Shown in pieces: positions 16,246 through 24,637 of a DNA stretch of 64,000 nucleotides. Location of the stretch: assembly GCF_014230305.1 (NCBI RefSeq), contig NZ_JACLAU010000001.1:310001-374000 (forward strand), given 5' to 3'. The DNA is from Novosphingobium aerophilum (GTDB taxonomy: Bacteria > Pseudomonadota > Alphaproteobacteria > Sphingomonadales > Sphingomonadaceae). Made by a program: the position numbers and the translations under genes. Each line of letters begins with the position of its first letter. The first letter of the stretch is position 1. Below the pieces are notes generated by a model. The model saw only the letters and a program-made list of their open reading frames with translations. It was not told the origin of the DNA and did not search any database.

Positions 16246-17039
16246 CCCTCGCCGAACGCTGCGGTCCCTGGGCGGTCATCCCCGGTGGCTCCGAGGGGGT
16301 CGGGGCGGTCTTCGCGGACCGGCTCGCGGCGGCCGGGATCAACCTGGTCCTCGTCGCCCGCACCGCCACGCGGCTCGAGGCGACGGCGGCGGCGCTGCGC
16401 GCGGCCCACGGGGTCGAGGTGCGCACGCTGGCGCTCGACCTGTCGACCGAGGAGGCCGCTGGCACCATCGCCCGGGCCACCGAGGGGCTGGACGTGGGCA
16501 TGCTGGTCTACAACGCCGGCTCGGCTGGGGGCCCGGTGTCGCTGATCGACCAGGCGCCCGAGGCGGCGCTCGCCAACATCCGCCTCAACGTGTTCGGCCA
16601 GACCCTGCTGGCGCAGCACTATGCCCGGGGCATGGTCGCGCGGGGGCGCGGGGCGATCATTCTGGTCGGATCGCTCGGTGCGATCGCGGGTTGCAAGAAC
16701 CTGGCGGTCTACAGTGCGGTCAAGAGCTACACCCAGACCTTCGCCGAAGGGCTCTGGGCCGAACTCAGCCCGCACGGCATCGACGTGGCGGCGCTGATGA
16801 TCGGCCGCACCCGCACTCCGGCGCTGGAACGGACCGAACTGCACGCCAACACCGGGGTCCCCGCCGCCGAGCCCGAGGAGGTGGTCGATTTCGCGCTGGC
16901 CAACCTGGGCGAGGGTCCGGTGCTGGTGCCGCCCGACCATCTCCCCAGCTTCCAGGCCATGCGGGCCATGCCCCGGCGCAAGGCGGTGGAGATCATGACC
17001 CGCTCGCTCGAACCCCAGACCCGCGATCTGCTGGCATGA
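16242..17039 (+). CDS. SDR family oxidoreductase
   Basis: 265-aa SDR with a variant glycine-rich motif GGSEGVG, YNAG in the central strand, a serine in VGSLGAIAG and catalytic YSAVK. The C-terminal LPSFQAMRAMPRRKAVEIM resembles the tail of the frameshifted SDR at 17889-18661 (EHYRATFDRLLAMPRDQAL), so the two look like related copies. It is translationally coupled to the VOC gene and 25 bp before the isomerase-like gene. Substrate unknown. Confidence 0.87.
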   Translation: MTLAERCGPWAVIPGGSEGVGAVFADRLAAAGINLVLVARTATRLEATAAALRAAHGVEVRTLALDLSTEEAAGTIARATEGLDVGMLVYNAGSAGGPVSLIDQAPEAALANIRLNVFGQTLLAQHYARGMVARGRGAIILVGSLGAIAGCKNLAVYSAVKSYTQTFAEGLWAELSPHGIDVAALMIGRTRTPALERTELHANTGVPAAEPEEVVDFALANLGEGPVLVPPDHLPSFQAMRAMPRRKAVEIMTRSLEPQTRDLLA

Positions 17040-17064
17040 GTCGCGCCGGACCGGAGGGGAACCC

Positions 17065-17892
17065 ATGACCGCGATCGGCATCGAGATGATCAGCGTGTTC
17101 GGGCTTCCCCCGGTGGACTTTGTCGAACTGGCGGCGGAACTGGGCTGCCAGCACGTCTCGACCGGGCTGGCCAGCTTCGATTTCGGGGTGGAGGCCCATC
17201 CGCCCTACTCGCTGCGCGAAGACGCGGGGCTGCGCCGCAATCTGATCGCCGCGCTGCGCGATACCGGGGTGTCGATCGCGCTGGGCGAGGGGCTGACGAT
17301 CCGGCCCGGGCGCAGCGCGGTGGACTTTGCCGCCGACCTGGATCTTTTCCGCGAGCTGGGCGTGACCCGGGTCAACACGGTGAGCATGGACCCCGACCGG
17401 GCCCGCAGCTTCGACGAGTTCGCGCAGCTGGCCGAACTGGCCGCCCAGCGCGGCATGGTCACCACGGTCGAGCTGGCTCCGGGGTTGACCGTGCCCGATC
17501 TCGCCACGGCGCTGGCGGCCGTCGACCACGTCGGCCGGCCCGACTTCCGCCTGCTGATCGACACGATGCATCTTGTCCGGTCCGGGTCGGGGCCGGACGA
17601 TCTGGCCGCACTCGATCCGGACCTGATCGACTATGTCCAGATCAGCGATGCCCCGCGTGCGCCCCGCTTCGCCTCCTATCAAGAAGAGGCCATGTTCGAG
17701 CGGATGGTCCCGGGCGAGGGGGAACTGGACCTTGCCGCCCTGCTTGCGGTGCTGCCGCCCGACCGGGTCTATGCGCTGGAGATCCCGCAGCGCGCCGCGG
17801 CCCTCGCCGGCCAGCCTGCGCGTGAGCGCCTGGCCCGGTGCGTGGCCGCCACCCGTCAACTGCTGGCGGCGGCACGGGGGACGACCGCGTGA
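17065..17892 (+). CDS. Sugar phosphate isomerase/epimerase-like TIM barrel
   Basis: 275-aa xylose-isomerase-like TIM-barrel protein. Candidate metal ligands are the glutamate in TTVELAP, the aspartate and histidine in LLIDTMHLV, the aspartate in QISDAP and the glutamate in YALEIPQ. In catabolic clusters such proteins act as isomerases, epimerases or dehydratases on hydroxy-keto compounds; here the substrate is not evident. Its stop overlaps the GTG of the following SDR (GTGA). Confidence 0.82.
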   Translation: MTAIGIEMISVFGLPPVDFVELAAELGCQHVSTGLASFDFGVEAHPPYSLREDAGLRRNLIAALRDTGVSIALGEGLTIRPGRSAVDFAADLDLFRELGVTRVNTVSMDPDRARSFDEFAQLAELAAQRGMVTTVELAPGLTVPDLATALAAVDHVGRPDFRLLIDTMHLVRSGSGPDDLAALDPDLIDYVQISDAPRAPRFASYQEEAMFERMVPGEGELDLAALLAVLPPDRVYALEIPQRAAALAGQPARERLARCVAATRQLLAAARGTTA

Positions 17893-18661
17893 CCGATCGG
17901 CAGCGCCATGGGCCGGTCGCGCTGGTGACGGGCGCCTCGTCCGGGATCGGCCAGGCCTTTGCCGCCGACCTGGCCGCGCGCGGGTTCGATCTGGTGCTGG
18001 TCGCGCGCGATGCCGACCGGCTCGGCGCCGTGGCGGTGGATCTGGCCGCGCGCCATGGCGTCCGCGCCGTGCCGCTGGCCGTCGATCTGGTCCGGCCGGA
18101 TGCCGCCGATGTCATCGCCGCCGCGACGGCGCAGGAGGATATCGGGCTGGTGGTGAGCAATGCCGGGTTCAGCCTGAAGGGCGATCACGCCGCGATCGAT
18201 CCGGTCGAGCTTTCCGCTATGCTGATGGTCAACAGCCATGCCCGCTGCAATTGACCCGGGCCTTCATCCCGCGCCTGCGCGCGCGGGGCCGCGGCGGGAT
18301 GATCCTGACCAGTTCGGTCGAGGCCCTGATCGGCTGCCCGTGGTCGGCGGCCTATTCGGCCAGCAAGGCTCTGGTCAGGGCCCTGGGCGAGGCGCTGTGG
18401 GCCGAGCTGCGCCAGGATGGGATCGACGTGTTGACGCTCTGTCCGGGCGCGACCGACACCCCGGCGCTCGCCCGAATGGGGTTGGATGCCGCGCGCATGC
18501 CGCATGTCATGCCGCCCGCCGCGGTGGCCGCCATGGCGCTCGACCGGATCGCCGAGGGGCCGACCCTGATCAGCAGCGAGCATTACCGGGCGACGTTCGA
18601 CCGGCTGCTGGCCATGCCCCGCGATCAGGCACTGCTGGCGCTGGCCGCCCGGATGCGCTGA
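17889..18661 (+). pseudogene. SDR family oxidoreductase, frameshifted
   Basis: Classical SDR broken by a single-base frameshift. The first part (GTG 17889, TGASSGIG, then SNAG) runs to a stop at 18254. The rest continues in another frame (QLTRAFIPRLRARG, then the catalytic YSASK) to 18661. The frames join at the CCC run 18241-18243; adding one C would restore SHAPLQLTRAF and a 257-residue SDR. It is either a real recent mutation or a base missing from the assembly. It is coupled to the isomerase-like gene by GTGA overlap. Confidence 0.85.
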
Positions 18662-18666
18662 ACCCG

Positions 18667-20103
18667 TCAGCCGTCGCGGCGGATCACCAGGTTGCGGATT
18701 TCGGTCATGTCCTCCATCGCGAAGCGCACGCCCTCGCGGCCGAGGCCGGAATCCTTGACCCCGCCATAGGGCATGTTGTCGACCCGGTAGGACGAGACGT
18801 CGTTGACCACGATGCCGCCCACCTCGAGCCGGTCCCAGGCGTCCAGCACCTTGTGGATGTCGCGCGTGAACAGCCCGGCCTGCAGCCCGAACTTGCTGTC
18901 GTTGACCTCGGCGATGGCCTCGTGCCAGGTGCGGAAGCGCGAGAGGATCACCGCCGGCCCGAAGGCCTCCTCGCGGTAGAGGTCGGTGTCGCGCCCGCAA
19001 TTCTCGACCAGCGTCGCCTCGAGCATGGCGCCTTCGCAGCCCCCGCCCGCCAGCAGGGTGGCGCCCCCGGCCACGGCCTGATCGATCCAGCCCTTCAGCC
19101 GCTGTGCCTCCTTGACCGAGATCATCGGGCCGATGAAGGTCTCGCGGCTCTTGGGATCGCCGGACTTGAGCGCCTTGACCTTGGCGACCAGCCGGTCGCG
19201 GAAGGTGTCGTAGATGTCCTCGTGGACGATCACCCGCTGGACGTGGATGCACGACTGGCCCGACTGGTAGTAGCCACCGAACACCACCCGCGCGAGCGCA
19301 TGATCCAGATCGGCGTCGCGGTCGATCACCACGGCGGCATTGCCGCCCAGTTCGAGCACGACCTTCTTCTTCCCGGCCTTCGCCTTCAGCGCCCAGCCGA
19401 CCTCGGGCGAGCCGGTGAACGACAGCAGCTTGAGCCGTTCGTCGGTGGTGAACAGGTCGGCCCCGTCACGGCTGGCGGGAAGGATCGAGAAGGCGCCCTC
19501 GGGCAGGTTCGTCTCGGCCAGCACCTCGCCGATGATGATCGCGCCGAGCGGGGTCAGGCTGGCGGGCTTCATCACGAAGGGGCAGCCCACCGCGATGGCC
19601 GGGGCGATCTTGTGCGCGGCCAGGTTGAGCGGGAAGTTGAACGGGCTGATGAAGCTGCACGGACCGATCGGCACGCGCTTCCACATCCCCAGATAGCCCT
19701 TCGCGCGCGGCGAGATGTCGAGCGGCTGGACCTCGCCGTAATTGCGCGTCGCCTCCTCGGCGGCGATGCGGAAGGTGTCGATCAGCCGGGTCACCTCGCC
19801 CTCGGCATCGGCCAGCGGCTTGCCCGCCTCGATGCAGAGCGCCCAGGCCAGCTCGTCGAAGCGCTCACGGAAGCGCTTGACGCAGTGATCGAGCACCGCC
19901 TGCCGCTCGTAGCTCGCCATGGCCGCCATGGCCGGTGCCGCCCGCTCCGCTCCCGCGATCGCCGCCTCGATGATGTCCGGAGTGGCCAGCGCCACCCGGA
20001 ACGCCACCTCGCCGGTGAACTTGTCGGTCACCGCCAGATCCGCATTCGGCTGCACCGCTCGGTTGTTCAGGTAAAGCGGGTAGGTGTCCGGGACGTGGGG
20101 CAA
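18667..20103 (-). CDS. Aldehyde dehydrogenase (NAD(P)-dependent)
   Basis: 478-aa ALDH oxidising an aldehyde to the acid. The catalytic cysteine is C285 (SGQSCIHVQR), the general base E251 (LELGGNAA), and the FNFPLN cofactor-site motif is at 155-160. SGQSC and the GGYYQ context resemble lactaldehyde, glyceraldehyde-3-phosphate or phenylacetaldehyde-type enzymes. It is the last gene of the Rieske oxygenase operon on the minus strand, after MarR, and may oxidise an aldehyde released by the oxygenase pathway. Confidence 0.9.
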   Translation of the reverse strand: MPHVPDTYPLYLNNRAVQPNADLAVTDKFTGEVAFRVALATPDIIEAAIAGAERAAPAMAAMASYERQAVLDHCVKRFRERFDELAWALCIEAGKPLADAEGEVTRLIDTFRIAAEEATRNYGEVQPLDISPRAKGYLGMWKRVPIGPCSFISPFNFPLNLAAHKIAPAIAVGCPFVMKPASLTPLGAIIIGEVLAETNLPEGAFSILPASRDGADLFTTDERLKLLSFTGSPEVGWALKAKAGKKKVVLELGGNAAVVIDRDADLDHALARVVFGGYYQSGQSCIHVQRVIVHEDIYDTFRDRLVAKVKALKSGDPKSRETFIGPMISVKEAQRLKGWIDQAVAGGATLLAGGGCEGAMLEATLVENCGRDTDLYREEAFGPAVILSRFRTWHEAIAEVNDSKFGLQAGLFTRDIHKVLDAWDRLEVGGIVVNDVSSYRVDNMPYGGVKDSGLGREGVRFAMEDMTEIRNLVIRRDG

Positions 20104-20156
20104 GGTTCGGTCCTTCTTGGTTGCGGCCCGTGCGATCGGCTCGGTCGAACCCGGGG

Positions 20157-20768
20157 CTAGTCAATCGTCCGAGGCTTGGCGACCCGATTCCGTTTCGTCG
20201 GCCGGTCTTGCGTCAAGGTTTCGCAGCGACGATCCCCGGCCGACCGGGGGCTGGGCAGATAGTCTCGGTCCATCCGCTCGTGGATGTCGCGCAGCACCCG
20301 TTCGAGCGTGGCACGGTCGGCCGCATCGAGCTGCGCCAGATGGCGCACGAAAGCCCCGCGACGCTCCAGTTCGCGCGCGACGATCTCGGTCCGGGCCCGC
20401 CCTTCGGGGGTCAGCCGCATCGGCCGGGTGCGCCGGTCGGATCCCTGCTGGACGCGCTCGATCAGTCCCATCGCGGCGAGCCTGGCCGAGCGCAACGACA
20501 GCACCGGGTTTGACACGTTGAGCGCGGCGGCAAGGGTGGCGGCGCGGACCGGATCGGGCGCGGCCATCATCAGGGCGCCGAGCAACTGGAAATCGGCATA
20601 GCTGAGCCCCTGTTCGCTGGCGATCCGGTCCAGGTCGCTCATGACCAGTTGGGCGGCCTTGAGCAGATGCCAGAGCGGCCCCAGGTGATCGACCGCAAAG
20701 CCCATGTCGCCGAAGAAGGCCTTGCCCGCGTCGAGCTGGGGGACGGGCCGGGAAGCGATAGGGGCCAT
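20157..20768 (-). CDS. MarR family transcriptional regulator
   Basis: 203-aa protein with a MarR winged-helix core: AATLAAALNVSNPVLSLRSA recognition region and a basic wing RVQQGSDRRTRPMRLTPEG. The ATG at 20768 is chosen; a TTG at 20804 would overlap the DUF1330 gene. It has an arginine-rich C-terminal tail (after LPSPRS) not typical of the family. It lies inside the Rieske operon and probably regulates it. Confidence 0.82.
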   Translation of the reverse strand: MAPIASRPVPQLDAGKAFFGDMGFAVDHLGPLWHLLKAAQLVMSDLDRIASEQGLSYADFQLLGALMMAAPDPVRAATLAAALNVSNPVLSLRSARLAAMGLIERVQQGSDRRTRPMRLTPEGRARTEIVARELERRGAFVRHLAQLDAADRATLERVLRDIHERMDRDYLPSPRSAGDRRCETLTQDRPTKRNRVAKPRTID

Positions 20769-20787
20769 GGCGCGGCGGCCGGGGTCG

Positions 20788-21090
20788 CTACAGTCCCTCG
20801 ACAATGGTGATGCGCCAGTCGGCGGCGCCCTGCCGCAGCGCCAGCACCGACTGGTAGGCCTCGCTCTCGTACCAGGCCTTTGCCGCAGCCATGCTCGGGA
20901 ACTCCAGCAGGTTGACGCCGTCCGGGGCGGGCCCCTCGAGCGCTTCGACCCGGCCGTAGATGCTGAGCGGCTTGATTCCGTGCTCGTTCATGAAGGTCGC
21001 GGCATTCTCGCGGTTGGTGCGGCTGTACACCTCCATCGCGGCAGGATCGCGCACGGGGCTTTCGCGGTAGACGATGACATAGGCCTTCAT
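20788..21090 (-). CDS. DUF1330 family protein
   Basis: 100-aa ferredoxin-like alpha+beta protein of the DUF1330 type, recognised by the AYVIVYRESPVRDPAAMEVY start and the FPSMAAAKAWYESEAYQSV segment. The family has the dimeric alpha-beta barrel fold seen in small monooxygenases and isomerases; function is unproven. It is 19 bp downstream of a small unknown gene and lies between the Rieske oxygenase and MarR genes in the same operon. Confidence 0.82.
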   Translation of the reverse strand: MKAYVIVYRESPVRDPAAMEVYSRTNRENAATFMNEHGIKPLSIYGRVEALEGPAPDGVNLLEFPSMAAAKAWYESEAYQSVLALRQGAADWRITIVEGL

Positions 21091-21109
21091 GGGCGGTGCT
21101 TTCCTAGGA

Positions 21110-21448
21110 TCACGGGTCGGCGGGGGTGCGGGTAATGCGCATCACTTCGCGCTGGAGGGCATGGCGCGGTTCGTCCTGGCCCTGCGTCTCGACCGCAAGC
21201 GCGACGTGGGCGAGCATCAGGCAGAGGCCCAGCAGATTGCGACCGGCCGGGTCGAGATCGGCCAACGGACGGGCGTCGAGCCAGACCAGCGCGGCGTCCA
21301 GTCTGGGCGCCATGGCGTCGTGGAACGCCGCGAGCGCCGTTGCCGAGGCCGCACTCCGCCGGGCGGCCCGCTCTGCGCTGGTCGCCGGCGTCCAGTCCGC
21401 AACGAAGGGCTCCAGATCGGCGAAGTCTTCAGGCAGGATCATGGTCAT
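21110..21448 (-). CDS. Hypothetical protein in Rieske operon
   Basis: 112-aa protein I do not recognise. It is mostly helical and alanine-rich with no membrane segment or signal peptide, and has a leucine-rich stretch (NLLGLCLMLAHVALAVE) near residues 69-85. The start overlaps the Rieske oxygenase stop by 4 bp (ATGA), so it is translationally coupled and probably real. It may be an accessory or stabilising protein for the oxygenase. Confidence 0.7.
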   Translation of the reverse strand: MTMILPEDFADLEPFVADWTPATSAERAARRSAASATALAAFHDAMAPRLDAALVWLDARPLADLDPAGRNLLGLCLMLAHVALAVETQGQDEPRHALQREVMRITRTPADP

Positions 21449-22635
21449 CCCGCCGTCCCCGCCGCCGCTTCATGGGCGGCGACCGCATCGCGGACCGCGC
21501 CGATCAGGTGGCGGCACAGGGCTTCCTGGGTCTGGAAATGGATGTGCTTCAGTGCCCCGCTCGCCAGCCCGCGCTGCCCCGCTTCGATCACCGCGCGATC
21601 CTCGGCGTGAACGTCGCGGGCCATGGCCATGACATATTCGCGCGCGAAGCGCTCGCTGGCATCGGCGTCGTCGCCTTCCCAATAGATCCGGATCACCCCG
21701 CGCGAGCGCTGGGGTCCCAGCGGATAGACCACATGGCTGAAGTGCGGCGCCACGGTCCCGAGGATGAAGAAGTTCGGAAACAGCGCGAAGTACTCCCGCC
21801 CGTTCGGCCCTCCGGCCAGTCCGCGCCGGGCCGCGGCGATCATCGCCTTGCCCATGGCGACCCTTTGCAGCGGCGCGATCCGTGGCTCCGGGTTGGTCCA
21901 GATCGTCTGGGTCCGGTGCGGTCCGAAGAACTGGTAGCGCACCGGATAGCCGAAGGGATTTTCCGAGCTGAAGGTCGCCTCGCCGGTCCGCGGATGGATG
22001 AACCGCAGGTGGTAGTTCTCCTGGAAGTTGTCGTAGGTCAGCTTCCAGTTCGCCGCGATATCGTAGACGTACTCGCTGAACCGCGTCGCCCGCGCCACCG
22101 GCAAGGTCTCGAGCTCGTCGGCAAGCTCCCCCAGCCAGTCGCGCAGGGGCACCGGATCTGCCCCCAGGTTGACGAAGATCAGCCCGGCGCAGGTGTCGAG
22201 TGCCACCCGCGGCAAGGCGCAATCGGCCTTGGTGGTGAAGAACCGCTCGAAGTCGGGGGCCGACAGCAGCGCGCCGTCGAGTCCGAAAGTCCAGCGGTGG
22301 TAGGGGCAGGAAAAGGTGCTGGTGCGGCCTTCGGCCTGGTCGGTGAGCTGGGTGCCGCGGTGGGTGCAGACATTGTGGAAGGCCCGGATCTCGCCATCGC
22401 GGCCACGGACGATCAGCAGGCTGACGCCGGCGAACTCCAGCTCGCGCCGGATGAAGCTGCCCGGCTGGGGCAGCTCGCAGACATGGCCGATCTCGATCCA
22501 GCTGCGCAGGAAGATGGCCTGCCGTTCGCGCTCGTACCAGTCGGCATCATGATAGTACTTCGCCGGAATGGGCTCGCGGCCGAGGAAGTCGAGATCGGCC
22601 TGGTCGACAGACGTGAAGGTCGGTTTGGTCGCCAT
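21445..22635 (-). CDS. Rieske [2Fe-2S] aromatic-ring-hydroxylating oxygenase, alpha subunit
   Basis: 396-aa oxygenase large subunit. The Rieske ligands are C90-T-H92 and C110-P-Y-H113. The mononuclear iron region DNFQENYHLRFIH gives H209 and H214 with the bridging acidic/amide residues before them. The catalytic domain follows to the C-terminus. The ATG at 22635 is preferred (GAGG 5 bp upstream) over a GTG at 22641. No small subunit or reductase is nearby, so it resembles single-component-terminal oxygenases that borrow reductases. It heads a five-gene minus operon. Confidence 0.92.
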   Translation of the reverse strand: MATKPTFTSVDQADLDFLGREPIPAKYYHDADWYERERQAIFLRSWIEIGHVCELPQPGSFIRRELEFAGVSLLIVRGRDGEIRAFHNVCTHRGTQLTDQAEGRTSTFSCPYHRWTFGLDGALLSAPDFERFFTTKADCALPRVALDTCAGLIFVNLGADPVPLRDWLGELADELETLPVARATRFSEYVYDIAANWKLTYDNFQENYHLRFIHPRTGEATFSSENPFGYPVRYQFFGPHRTQTIWTNPEPRIAPLQRVAMGKAMIAAARRGLAGGPNGREYFALFPNFFILGTVAPHFSHVVYPLGPQRSRGVIRIYWEGDDADASERFAREYVMAMARDVHAEDRAVIEAGQRGLASGALKHIHFQTQEALCRHLIGAVRDAVAAHEAAAGTAG

Positions 22636-22719
22636 GGTCACCTCGTTCGGCCGTGCCTTGCTCTCGCACCGGCGAGACAGGACCCGTCGGGCGGGCCGGC
22701 TTCGCTCTGCCCAAGTTCA

Positions 22720-22787
22720 GGCTATCGACTTGGAGAGGCGTGACAATCGTCCCGGCTTGGGGTCTCCCGATGATCGCCGCCGCGATG
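22720..22787 (-). promoter_or_regulatory. Promoter of the Rieske operon with palindromic element
   Basis: Minus strand: CATCGC-GGCG-GCGAT (22787-22773), TTGTCA as -35 (22746-22741), then ATAGCC (22725-22720) after 15 bp, or TAGCCT after 16. The element starts 41 bp before the -35 box, the longer of the two repeated spacings. The leader before the Rieske start is about 80 nt. Confidence 0.55.
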
Positions 22788-22825
22788 GCCGGCGGCGGGT
22801 CTGGCGCCCCTGGCGCAGAGGGCAA

Positions 22826-22904
22826 CGACGCGTGGGCGATGAAACCCCGGGGTGGCGCGGGACGGCGTTGACTCGCCCGGCCCGGCCCCTGTTATGGCAA
22901 CAGG
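22826..22904 (+). promoter_or_regulatory. TetR gene promoter with upstream element and CCTGTT/AACAGG operator
   Basis: CGACGC-GTGG-GCGAT (22826-22840) starts 42 bp before TTGACT (22868-22873). A -10 of TGTTAT (22890, 16-bp spacer) or TTATGG (22892) follows. The perfect repeat CCTGTT-ATGGC-AACAGG (22888-22904) covers the -10, well placed for autorepression by the TetR protein starting at 22936. Together with the Rieske promoter this accounts for the 300-bp gap 22636-22935. Confidence 0.55.
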
Positions 22905-22935
22905 CAATGGGGCCAGCACAGGGCGGGGAGAAAAC

Positions 22936-23610
22936 ATGACTGAGGCGGTGGCCCGGACCCGACGCCCGCGCGATCCCGAGGCGACCCGCACGGTCATCCT
23001 GGAGGCCGCGTGCAAGCTGCTCGCCAAGGATGGCCCCGCCGGGATCAGCCTGTCCGAAGTGGCCCTGCTGGCCGGGGTCAACCGCGGCACGGCCTACCAG
23101 CATTTCGACACCCGCGAGCGGCTGATCGAGGAGACCGTGTCCTACGTTTCCGACAAGCTGCACCGGGCTGTCCTGGGTGATCCGGCCACGGCCGCGCAGC
23201 GGGTGGTCGAGGAGGTCGACATGCTGGCGGTGACGCGCAATCTCGCGCGGTTCGCCATGGACAACCCGGAGCTGTGCCGGGTCTGGATGCTCCAGATCCT
23301 GGCGGCGGAGGACCCTTCGAAGGACGTCTTCTGGCGCGAATATTCCGGATCGATCGCCCGCTTCGCGCAGACCGCCCTGGCCCAGCCGGGAATCGACGTG
23401 GAGGTCTTCTCGATCATCAGCCTGGCCGGACATATCCTGTGGCCGGTATGGGCCCGCGCTCATTCCGGCGGGGAGGCCGCCTCCGCCGCCGAGGCCGACC
23501 GTTTCGCCCGCGAGATGCTGCGCCTGTCGCTGCACGGCACCGTGCGCCCGGACCGGGCGCCGCCCGCCGTGGTCGGCGCGGCCCGGCCCGACGACCGGTC
23601 CGACACCTGA
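22936..23610 (+). CDS. TetR family transcriptional regulator
   Basis: 224-aa TetR protein starting at the ATG with GGGGAG at 22925-22930. The helix-turn-helix ISLSEVALLAGVNRGTAYQH is at about residues 37-56. It heads the acuI-CoA ligase-SnoaL-SDR-EthD operon and is divergent from the Rieske operon. A palindrome overlapping its own -10 box is the likely operator, so it may control both directions. Confidence 0.9.
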   Translation: MTEAVARTRRPRDPEATRTVILEAACKLLAKDGPAGISLSEVALLAGVNRGTAYQHFDTRERLIEETVSYVSDKLHRAVLGDPATAAQRVVEEVDMLAVTRNLARFAMDNPELCRVWMLQILAAEDPSKDVFWREYSGSIARFAQTALAQPGIDVEVFSIISLAGHILWPVWARAHSGGEAASAAEADRFAREMLRLSLHGTVRPDRAPPAVVGAARPDDRSDT

Positions 23611-23634
23611 CCCCATTTTCAGAAAGGATATCCG

Positions 23635-24618
23635 ATGTTCAACGCCATCCTGATCGAAAAGCCCGAGACCGGACAGACGGTGTCGGTCCAGTCGCTGGAC
23701 GAGAGCCAGTTGCCCGAAGGCGATGTCACCATCGACGTCGCGTTCTCGACCCTCAACTTCAAGGATGGTCTGGCGATCACCGGCAGCTCGCCGGTGGTTC
23801 GCAAGTTCCCGATGGTTCCCGGGATCGACCTGGCGGGCACGGTGCGCAGCTCGGACCATGCCGACTGGAAGCCGGGTGACAAGGTCGTGCTCAACGGCTG
23901 GGGGGTGGGGGAAACCCACTGGGGCGGGCTCGCCCAGGTCGCCCGGCTCAAGGGAGACTGGCTGGTGCCGCTGCCCGCGGCCTTCACCGAGCGGCAGGCC
24001 ATGGCGATCGGCACGGCGGGTTACACCGCGGCGCTGTGCGTCGATGCGCTGGTCAAGGCCGGGGTTACCCCGGACCAGGGCGAGGTGCTGGTGACGGGTG
24101 CCACCGGCGGGGTCGGCAGCGTGGCGGTGGCCCTGCTCAAGCAGGCGGGCTTCACTGTGGTCGGATCGACCGGGAAGGCGTCCGAGGAGGACTACCTGCG
24201 CCAGCTCGGCGCCGCTGCGGTGATCGACCGGGCCGAGCTTTCGGCCCCGGGCAAGCCGCTCGCCAGGGAGCGCTGGGCCGGGGTGGTCGATGCGGTGGGC
24301 AGCCACACGCTGGCCAATGCCTGCGCCCAGACCCGCTATGGCGGCGCCGTCGCCGCCTGCGGCCTGGCCCAGGGGGCCGATTTCCCCGCCACCGTCATGC
24401 CCTTCATCCTGCGCGGCGTGCGCCTGCTCGGGGTCGACAGCGTGATGGCCCCGCGGCCGCTGCGCCTGGCGGCCTGGGAACGGCTCGCGCGCGATCTCGA
24501 TCCGGCTCTGCTCGAGGTGATCGGCGCCGAAATCGGGCTGGCCGAAGCCCCCGCCGTGGCCGCCGACCTGCTTGCGGGCAAGGTCCGCGGCCGGGTGATC
24601 GTCGACGTCAACCGCTGA
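23635..24618 (+). CDS. acuI: YhdH/AcuI-type NADPH-dependent acrylyl-CoA reductase-like MDR
   Basis: 327-aa zinc-free medium-chain reductase of the YhdH/YhfP/AcuI group. The family reduces acrylyl-CoA or similar enoyl compounds with NADPH. Diagnostic segments are [35 protein letters not shown] and the cofactor motif [13 protein letters not shown] (about 152-164). It has an AAAGGA ribosome binding site and lies 24 bp after the TetR gene. The subgroup is clear; the true substrate here may be another short enoyl-CoA or quinone. Confidence 0.82.
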   Translation: MFNAILIEKPETGQTVSVQSLDESQLPEGDVTIDVAFSTLNFKDGLAITGSSPVVRKFPMVPGIDLAGTVRSSDHADWKPGDKVVLNGWGVGETHWGGLAQVARLKGDWLVPLPAAFTERQAMAIGTAGYTAALCVDALVKAGVTPDQGEVLVTGATGGVGSVAVALLKQAGFTVVGSTGKASEEDYLRQLGAAAVIDRAELSAPGKPLARERWAGVVDAVGSHTLANACAQTRYGGAVAACGLAQGADFPATVMPFILRGVRLLGVDSVMAPRPLRLAAWERLARDLDPALLEVIGAEIGLAEAPAVAADLLAGKVRGRVIVDVNR

Positions 24619-24637
24619 GCCGGATGGACCTCCGCCC

